Positions 57,299 through 64,000 of a stretch of DNA of 64,000 nucleotides are shown one piece after another. This DNA is from Harmonia axyridis (Eukaryota; Arthropoda; Insecta; Coleoptera; Coccinellidae): assembly GCF_914767665.1 (NCBI RefSeq), contig NC_059501.1, positions 21,676,501-21,740,500 of the forward strand, in the 5' to 3' direction. The position numbers and the translations under genes are program-made. The notes under the pieces are model-generated. The model did no database searches. It saw only the letters and a program-made list of their open reading frames with translations, and was not told the origin of the DNA. Numbering within the stretch: position 1 is the first letter of the stretch; each line of letters begins with the position of its first letter.

Positions 57299-58179
57299 TT
57301 AGATAAAATGATGGAATACTTCAAGAAATGGAGATTCAAAGTGAATACAACGAAAACAGTTGCAATCTATTCCGAAGGACAACCATAAAAAAAGAAAAAC
57401 TAGGAAACGTCAAAATAGAAAATCAGACGATAGAATGGAAAGAGGAAGCAGAATATCTGGGAGTAATTCTAGATGTAAGAATGAACTTCAACAAACAGAT
57501 AGAATAAAACAGGAAAAAGGGAAGGCAATTGCACGGAAGACTCTACCCACTGCTCAACCCAAAAAGTAAACTTTCCTCACAAAACAAGCTGAAGATAATA
57601 AATACAGTGCTAATATCTAGCATTAAGTATGCAGGAATAACCTTGATATAATACGAAAAAGAACGATCAGTGACAAAGTAAACTAAATACAGTAATCAGA
57701 ACAGCGGTTGGTGCCCCATGGTATAGTAGCAACCAACAAATCAGAGAAGTATTGAAAATTTGAACTCTAGAGAATATAGTAAACAAACAAATAAAGAAGA
57801 CAATAGATACGCTAAAAGCGCTTCAGAATAGAGAATTGAGAAAGATAATACAAATACCAACAAGAAAGACAGATAATGTGACGTACCTCTTTCAAAGAAC
57901 CAAATAGAGGAAAATAGTGGCATGCAGAAGGGAGAAAAATCTCCCTAATGAACAACAGTAGAAAATTGGAGGAATTGACAATGGAAAAATTTGCCTAGTT
58001 ACGGTTGTCATGTATAATTAATTTTTACAGACATGAAGTATAATGTTGATAGTTATCATTGCAAGACACATTTCCCTCCAGTGGAAAAGTAGAACTTTCC
58101 GATTATACATATTGTCAGTCAAAATATGACGATATTATTGTACGTTTAAAAAAAAAAAATTATATTGTCTCATTACTCC

Positions 58180-58640
58180 ATTGTGAAGTCCACCACAATC
58201 CGACGCCACTGACAAGATTGATGTCCGCCCCGCCGGAAAACGACGGAGGGCGTCGGATCGCGACGTTCATTTGTTTCAATCAGATTTTGACAAGATAAAA
58301 CAGAACTTACCCGATCGCTTCGTCATCTACCCTGCTCTATCATGGGTACGTTCACGGTATTATACAAGGTAATATTCCGTGAATCATTGAAAATCCAGAT
58401 GGTCCGTCAAACATCTGCTACGCGATTTATTAGCGTGGTCTGGTTTGATGGTGTGAGGGGTGAGCGTCGAGATGGTCAATGTGATTAGCAGGATGGGGAG
58501 GTTGAAAGGCAGATATTGATGGTCAAGGTGAAAAATTCGATTGTTTCAATTGGGCACGTCAGCAAATGTTCTACTGATAGAACGAAGTGAATTTGATCGT
58601 GAACGTTTATTGTTCTGTGTCAATCGGAATAATATCCGGA
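58180..58640. other. GC-richer island, unassigned
   Basis: The part 58195-58275 is strongly GC-rich with many CpG (GTCCGCCCCGCCGG-type), followed by moderately GC-rich DNA to about 58640. There is no domain in any frame and no repeat partner in the window. It may be regulatory DNA or an untranslated exon. Confidence 0.3.
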
Positions 58641-58919
58641 ATAGGTTGAATTTTTTCGTGTTATAGGTACAGGAACACGTTATTTATCTCCTTAAAAACC
58701 TCATTTATGCAAAAACTTTTTTGAGCATCGATTGCTCAGTGCTCTATCATTTCGTCACAACGTCTGTATTTTTAGAATTTTTATCCGTGAAAGGTCTTAA
58801 ATAGTTAGGTTCAACCCCCTGATGTCGATTTTGTTCGTCCGTATACATGATAACTTTCGATCAGAAAGAAGAACGTAGAAACTTGAAATTTTCAAGATAG
58901 GTTCGGATCTTGAATGCGA

Positions 58920-59910
58920 TGGAGAAAATTATTGAACAAAAAGAGGTTCCGTTTTACTGCGACCGAATGGTTTATTGTGCCTCCCAATAGAGCTATTCTC
59001 CCCATAACCTGATGTACAGCTCGTCTTCCAGTTCCAAAATTCTAATGAACTCCAGTACCTGGCTTCAAGGAGGCTAATTCTTCACTTATACAAGTTTAGT
59101 GTCCTGAGCAGATTTTGCGTTGGCTAGCGATAGTGAGGCATTCCGTCACCAGGTGATCCAGAGTTTTTTCCTCCTTTCCACAGAATCTGCACTCGTTATT
59201 TTCTGTTACACCCATTCTCATGAGGTGTTTCCTAAGGCGACAATGCCCTGTGAGGAATCCAGTGAGGAGGTGTAGTATATTTTTGCTAAGATCCAGATTC
59301 TTCTTGGAGCTGGCAGTTTCAAAGTTTTAAAGAAACTTTTTGGAGTGATCCAAACCATTTTTCTTTCGGTTTTTTCCTTCTCCTGAAACTCTTTCTTGTA
59401 GGTGTATTCGTCTACGCCGATGAAAGGAGTTTATGCTCCTTTTCTTTATCATCTCGTCACTGGGAAGTTTTGCTGATGGTATGTAATTAGTTAGGGAGGA
59501 TCAGACGCTCTCATTCCTAATTCCCTCATTGCTGGTCCCTTCTCTAGATGGTCTTAGAGTGGCCTCATAGGCCACCCTCTCTATTAATAGGTATACATAC
59601 ATTTGAAAAAACTGGAATTTTTACAAAACTATTTAGTACTGGATCTAAACCACCAAACGAATTTTCATCGAATTCAGATAAACAAAACTTGAGATATGTT
59701 GTAGGAGATTTAGAAGGCTCTATAATATTGTCCGAGGTTTTTTGCGGATCCGTATGATTGGGTAGTATCACAGCTTCATCTGAAAATCTTCATGTTATGT
59801 TGTTATATCATTCAATACTGAAGAATACAAAGTATATGAGAAACAATATCGGCCCGCAAACACTACCTTGTTGGACACCTGCGTTCATTTGAAGTTTCAG
59901 TATCTAATAA
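58920..59910 (-). pseudogene. non-LTR retrotransposon 3' half (RT palm to RNase H tail)
   Basis: On the minus strand, in order: MNAGVQQGSVCGPILFLIYF at about 59895 (palm motif, normally GVPQGSVLGPLLF), FSDEAVILPNHTD in place of FADD near 59770, then after 59560 NEGIRNERV-type RNase H residues, LLTGFLTGHCRLRKHLMRMG near 59255, and NNECRFCGKEEKTLDHLVTE with the Cys-Cys-His zinc-knuckle-like C-terminus. The catalytic FADD reads FSDE, and stops and frameshifts are present. It is a 5'-truncated relic of the R1/jockey type, different from the 55050 family. Confidence 0.82.
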
Positions 59911-60225
59911 AGTTAGGAATGTTCGTTTACAATGATAGGAATTGTGAATAGACATTTCACAAATCATAGATATTTTCTAAGGCATCATTTATTATTACTT
60001 GAGCGAGGCGGTGAGCTTTCTTCTCGGAAGCCAAACTAATAGTTTGATATCTTTTTATGTTGATATGAACTTCATTTCGATATCACTTCAACAATAACCT
60101 TGGGAAATTTTGTGGGTTTACTACTATTAATTAAATATCGTGAATTTAACTAATCACTTCATTTTAATATTGAACTGTTTCAGCCATTACTATTTGGTAG
60201 ATGGTCATGATTAAAACTGATTGTA

Positions 60226-61141
60226 AAGGGTGTTTTTTTTTCGAGGTATTTAACTTTAAGTTGGTATTACTGTTCAAGATGGCGACCGATTTAACAGCTG
60301 TCAAGTGATTTATTCTCAGTTTGGTTTGACAATTCATCATAAACAGACTCACGCCTGAACAACGCTTGCAAATAGAGCAAAATGAGATTGCCGTTGTTCC
60401 CGATTTTCATAAGCGAATGTTGTTTAGCGATGAAGCGCACTTCTGGTTGAATGGCTACGTCCACAAACAAAACTGCCGCATTTGGAGTGAATCTAATCCT
60501 CAAGTGTATGTTGAAACACCGTGTATCCAGAAAAACTGATTGTTTGGTACGTTTTATGGGCTGGTGGAATCATTAGTCCGTACTTCTTCAAAAACGATGA
60601 TGGCCAGAACGTTACAGTCAATGGTGATCGGTATAGAGCCATGATTAGTAATTTTTTCATTTCTGAATTGAACAACCATGATGTCCAGGAGTTGTGGTTC
60701 CAACAAGACGGCGCAACATGTCACACAGCTCGTGCCACAATCGATTTATTGAAAGACACGTTTGGTTACCGCCTAATTTCACGTTTTGGACCTGTGAATT
60801 GGCCTCCAAGATCTTGTGATTCAACACCGCTAGACTACTTTCTGTGGGGCTATGTAAAGTCATTGGTCTATTCGGATAAGCCACAAACCCTTGACCATTT
60901 GGAAGACAACATTCGCCGTGTTATTGCCGATATACGGCCACAAATGTTGGAAAAAGGAATCGAAAATTGGACGTCTAGATTGGACTACATCCGAGCCAGC
61001 CGTGGCGGTCATATGCCAAAAATCATATTTAAAATGTAATGCCACAAGATTATCTTGCGGATAAATAAAATTCATGTCAATCGAATCCATCGTTGTTTTA
61101 TTGCAATTTAAAGTTCTATAGCTCTAAAAAAAAACACCCTT
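60226..61141 (+). mobile_element. DD41D mariner with intact ends, 916 bp
   Basis: Terminal inverted repeats AAGGGTGTTTTTTTT at 60226 and AAAAAACACCCTT ending at 61141 are flanked by TA on both sides (60224-60225 and 61142-61143). The homology continues inward to the TTTAAAGTT / AACTTTAAG words. The element holds one transposase gene in plus orientation with an internal deletion. An AATAAA signal follows the stop at about 61064. This is the best-preserved DNA transposon in the window. Confidence 0.93.
60345..61039 (+). pseudogene. DD41D mariner transposase, N-terminus deleted, frameshifted
   Basis: The start region RLTPEQRLQI (about 60345) is joined directly to PDFHKRMLFSDEAHFWLNGY, so the helix-turn-helix region of roughly 130 residues is deleted. 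FSDEAHF carries the first catalytic Asp. A 1-base loss near 60522 shifts the frame, after which 172 codons are open (60521-61039). These contain LWFQQDGATCHTARATIDLL with the second Asp and WPPRSCDSTPLDYFLWGYVK, in which the Asp of PLD is 41 residues after the Asp of QQD. That spacing defines the DD41D clade. The C-terminus RASRGGHMPKIIFKM is intact. The catalytic residues are present, but the protein cannot be made whole. Confidence 0.92.
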
Positions 61142-61143
61142 TA

Positions 61144-62600
61144 GAATAAGTTCGAAACTGCGGTTACACAATGTAATTCTCAAATTGTTATTTCAAGTTA
61201 ATTGATAGTAAAAATTAGTAGTAATAAAAACTTGTTTTAATCACTTCATTCTATTCCTTTTGGGATCCGATAATTCCACTCATCTTCAACAAAACAGATT
61301 TCTACTTTAAAAATTCATTTGGTAGACTTTTAAGTTATAAGCTTTAGAGCAGTAGGTACCAAATGATTCGGAAGCAATAAAATTTTGTACGAAATTCACA
61401 GCGTTTTTTACACCAGTAAAAAACCATTCGATTGTATTTATCATCGAATATATAAATATACTATACGTGATATTAGCACGCGCATTTAACACGTCATATA
61501 ATTTCGATAATCGAACAACCATACAATAAATCAAAGTGTTAAGGCCGGTAGAATAAAACCGAGAGTGGAAAAAGAACCATTTGTTGTCGTGCTCTGACAA
61601 AAACCTCGTCCTCGAGCCTAATGTTCCCCACCAGTGTCGTTCTTGGGCGATATGTTTGGGGAATAATGATAATAAATATGTTTACAAGTGAGTGAACCTT
61701 TACTGTAACTTCGCCAAATATCAGATTAGGTGAATGAGCACTCTCCACTTGCCAATTACCTAATGAGAGGGGAAGTAAGTCGGCACTGTAACGATGTGCG
61801 TATGTTGGGGACTGAAGGGTTGACTTGCCGGAAGGCAAGGGGGTGTAGGATACGGGATCATGTCCAAAACATATGAAAGTTTTATATGCCCCACACTCGT
61901 GATTTTCAGTTCATTATTTTCAGTGATGAATAGTTTGAATATTTAGAGTTATTTTTTAGAAAAGTTTTTATACAGGGAGTTTTCAAACAGAGGCAATTTT
62001 CCCCAAGGAGGCATTTCAAAGTTCCGGGGGGATTACATCCGAATGTTTCGGAAAAAATATTAACTTGAAGAAATTGTTTTCCCATTCAGCACTCTGAATT
62101 TTGAAATGCGAATCACTGTTCTTAAATTGGAGATACAGGGTGTTAAAGTATGATTCGTTTTGAATTTTTTTTTTCATAGAATCTGCCTTCACAACATATT
62201 CAACTACAATTTGGCATATCTATTCTAATTTAAAGTTTAAATAATGTGAAATGACAATTCTGATTGAAAATCTTCAGTAATAATTTTTCTGGAACAGATC
62301 TAATTTTTTTTTAATGGACCACTGAAACTTTACTTGAAAAAAATGTTGAAAAGAACTTTTACCTAGTACTAAACTTTTGGGTTCCTTGTAGTTTTGTCGT
62401 ATCTGCTACCGATTTCGGGAGGAAAAATTCGGAACAATCGTTTCGAAATACTCAGGAAAATCCTAATTATCTTGAATATCCACTTAGAAAGCTGCAATGA
62501 ATGGATAAATTTTAGTATGGTTGCGTATTTTTCGATAGGTAGAAATGATTCATAATGATCCGATTAATTAGTTTAATCATCACAACAAAGTAGGACTACA
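61144..62600. other. AT-rich stretch with isolated element ends
   Basis: No supported gene. TACAGGGAGTTTTCAAACAG at about 61973 and ACAGGGTGTTAAAG at about 62137 look like tips of TA-type elements without recognisable partners. Confidence 0.4.
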
Positions 62601-62604
62601 AGAA

Positions 62605-63520
62605 ACATACTGAATCTCGAAAACAACGCTTTTGCGGGACCATATTTATAGGACTTCTTTTCTTAAAATTATTCAATGAATCTCCCATTTTCGGTTGTAC
62701 CTGTATAGATTTGATATTAAAAAAAACGAGAATATTCTGGGAAAAATCAATGCATTTTTATTTCATTGTAAATAGTAAAGTAAGCCATAAACGATGGACA
62801 ACGATATGAGCATTATATAGCAGTCACGGCTACGTTTGTAGCGCCATGTCATCGATAACTTCACGAATTCTCATCATTTAGGTCTTGAAATGATTGTGTA
62901 GCATTGGAATAAACCTTATCTTTCACGTGACTTCAAAGAGAAAACGTCTAAAAATGTTAAATCACAGGATGTCGAAGGCCATTTGTGACCGTCCTTCGAA
63001 AAATAATACGGCCAGGAAACTTTTATTGAAAATTTCGATTGTTTTTGTGTGACACGTAGCGCCGTCTTGGTGGAAATATACTACGTCCACATAAATATCT
63101 TCCAATTCCAGCCAAAAAAATAATTAATTATAACTCGGTAACGCAATCCATTCAAAGTAACAGTCGCACTAGCCCAAATCTCAGGTTCACTATTGCCAGC
63201 AGAGAAGGGGCTTTAGTTTTGCGAACTATGACTGCTAAATTTTCACCACTTGAGTTCTTGAGCAAATTGAACTTTAAAAGCCTTAAGACCTCAGTCTTTC
63301 TGCAAAATACAGTGTATTGCTGTGTGTGCTTAATCCCAAAAATCGACTATGAGACACTATGGGCTACAGCAGCAATATTTTCAATTGTTCTTGAGCGACG
63401 CACATGGTTTCGATTTATCACATCACTAACTTGTCCCAACGAGCACTTATCTGTCTCAACAGTAACAGCTCAAATTTTACCACTAGTTTCACTTGAAAAA
63501 TCCAATATTTAAGACGTAGT
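62605..63520 (-). pseudogene. degraded DD41D mariner, near full length
   Basis: On the minus strand, parts appear in family order: KFELL..RQISARWDK near 63500, RSRTIENIAAVAHSV near 63400, LKAFKVQFAQELK near 63270 (second helix-turn-helix to linker), LEDIYVDVVYFHQDGATCHT near 63100 (second catalytic Asp), and decayed residues of the third block to about 62880. The first Asp block is not recognisable. The terminal-like block 62605-62705 ends in TGTACCTGTATA. Multiple stops and frameshifts are present. Confidence 0.8.
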
Positions 63521-64000
63521 CGTCCATCTAGATGGTGGTTACATCCAGAGCTGTTCAGTGTTCGTCCTTTTGACATTTTAACCAGTTGAGTTTAGTTTGA
63601 AATCTATGGTGGAATAAAAAAAATCTGAATGAAGTACATCATTGTGGTAAGACAATTGGTGTTTCTTGTATTCAGAATTGTGCTTAGTGGACCAATGAAG
63701 TTCATAATTACTTCACAAGACATGAAAGTTCATCAAGTAACTTCTGAAACTTCCGAAAGACTATCTTATTCCTCATCAACGAAGAGGGTACCTATGCTGA
63801 ATAGAGTTTGAAAATTTTTTTCATAACGATCCTAGTAACATTTCACCTCTTTTCGATATATATTCCGCATCATCAGCCGTATCAGATCCGAGATCTTCTT
63901 AAGAGATAATGGTGCGAATCCATTAGCAGAATCTTACTGACTCACGGTCCATCTCTGAAATCCACAATTATTTCAAATAATGACTTAATAAGGCATCCAA
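63521..64000. other. window end, no gene seen
   Basis: Nothing supportable is seen in the last 480 bases beyond short chance frames. Confidence 0.4.

Larger units (their letters stand above)
55050..57900 (+). pseudogene. jockey-type non-LTR reverse transcriptase, split by a 1.9-kb insertion
   Basis: The 5' piece (55050-55402) holds VKAFDKMWHQNLIYKMKMMK with frameshifts, then intact ANRKLKVNID, AGVPQGSVIGPLFFNLYMAD and the catalytic FADDTAIYFHSR. The 3' piece from 57302 resumes in the same frame with DKMMEYFKKWRFKVNTTKTV and goes on to KIENQTIEWKEEAEYLGVIL and a decayed C-terminus. Stops, including one just before the insertion, show that it was already dead or has decayed. A second copy of this family is at 30130-30935 on the minus strand. 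The 5' end of the element, with its endonuclease domain, is absent. Confidence 0.88.

Noticed and set aside
1..64000. CRISPR-like arrays, tRNA or rRNA genes, bacterial operons
   Set aside because: No regularly spaced short repeats with unique spacers, no cloverleaf sequences recognised by eye, and no Shine-Dalgarno-linked gene rows. The repeats present are eukaryotic transposons and tandem units.

Overview
This window reads as nuclear DNA of an insect. It is very AT-rich, has almost no long open frames, and is packed with eukaryotic transposon remains: Tc1/mariner, hAT, pogo, non-LTR retrotransposons and a Crypton-like tyrosine recombinase. One intron and one first coding exon carry GT-AG signals. 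A beetle is my best guess, possibly a ladybird, from the mix of DD41D mariners, TACAGGGTG fold-back elements and scattered TAGGTACCTA words. That is an impression, not proof. There is no bacterial, organellar or CRISPR content, and I recognised no tRNA or rRNA genes.

Layout. 1-3.3 kb: an interrupted array of a 762-bp tandem unit, broken by about 1.15 kb that holds a small palindromic hAT-type MITE. 3.3-9.5 kb: a GC-rich block, a fold-back element, a solo hAT MITE, a mariner N-terminal fragment, a hAT element and one open frame of unknown nature. 9.5-15.4 kb: a featureless AT-rich stretch that ends in the one convincing host-gene feature, a minus-strand first coding exon (14757-14889) with a GC-richer upstream leader/promoter zone. 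16.8-28 kb: a dispersed repeat family, four fold-back elements or arms, a GGGCGCCC-ended MITE, a broken mariner and a further palindrome. 29-32 kb: a pogo/Tigger-like element, a jockey fragment on the minus strand and a 920-bp hAT element with an 8-bp target duplication. 33-41 kb: degraded mariners, palindromes, a tandem duplication and a truncated hAT. 41.5-45 kb: a frameshifted gene of a transposon-type family, then an intron-containing tyrosine recombinase that lacks its catalytic C-terminal core, then another fold-back. 50-60 kb: mariner and non-LTR pieces broken by fold-backs, including a nest of a 1.9-kb element inside a jockey reverse transcriptase with a 1.4-kb palindrome inside that. 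60-63.5 kb: a DD41D mariner with clear ends and a recognisable catalytic triad, and a second degraded copy.

No complete functional gene can be supported. The exon at 14.8 kb implies a host gene running leftward with long introns. Four GC-richer, apparently unique islands (32.4, 44.8, 52.5 and 58.2 kb) may be regulatory or unrecognised exonic DNA. The most striking theme is inverted duplication: at least eight TA-flanked elements are near-complete palindromes with arms of 300-600 bp, and one contains a transposase helix-turn-helix remnant in its loop, which links the group to Tc1/mariner.
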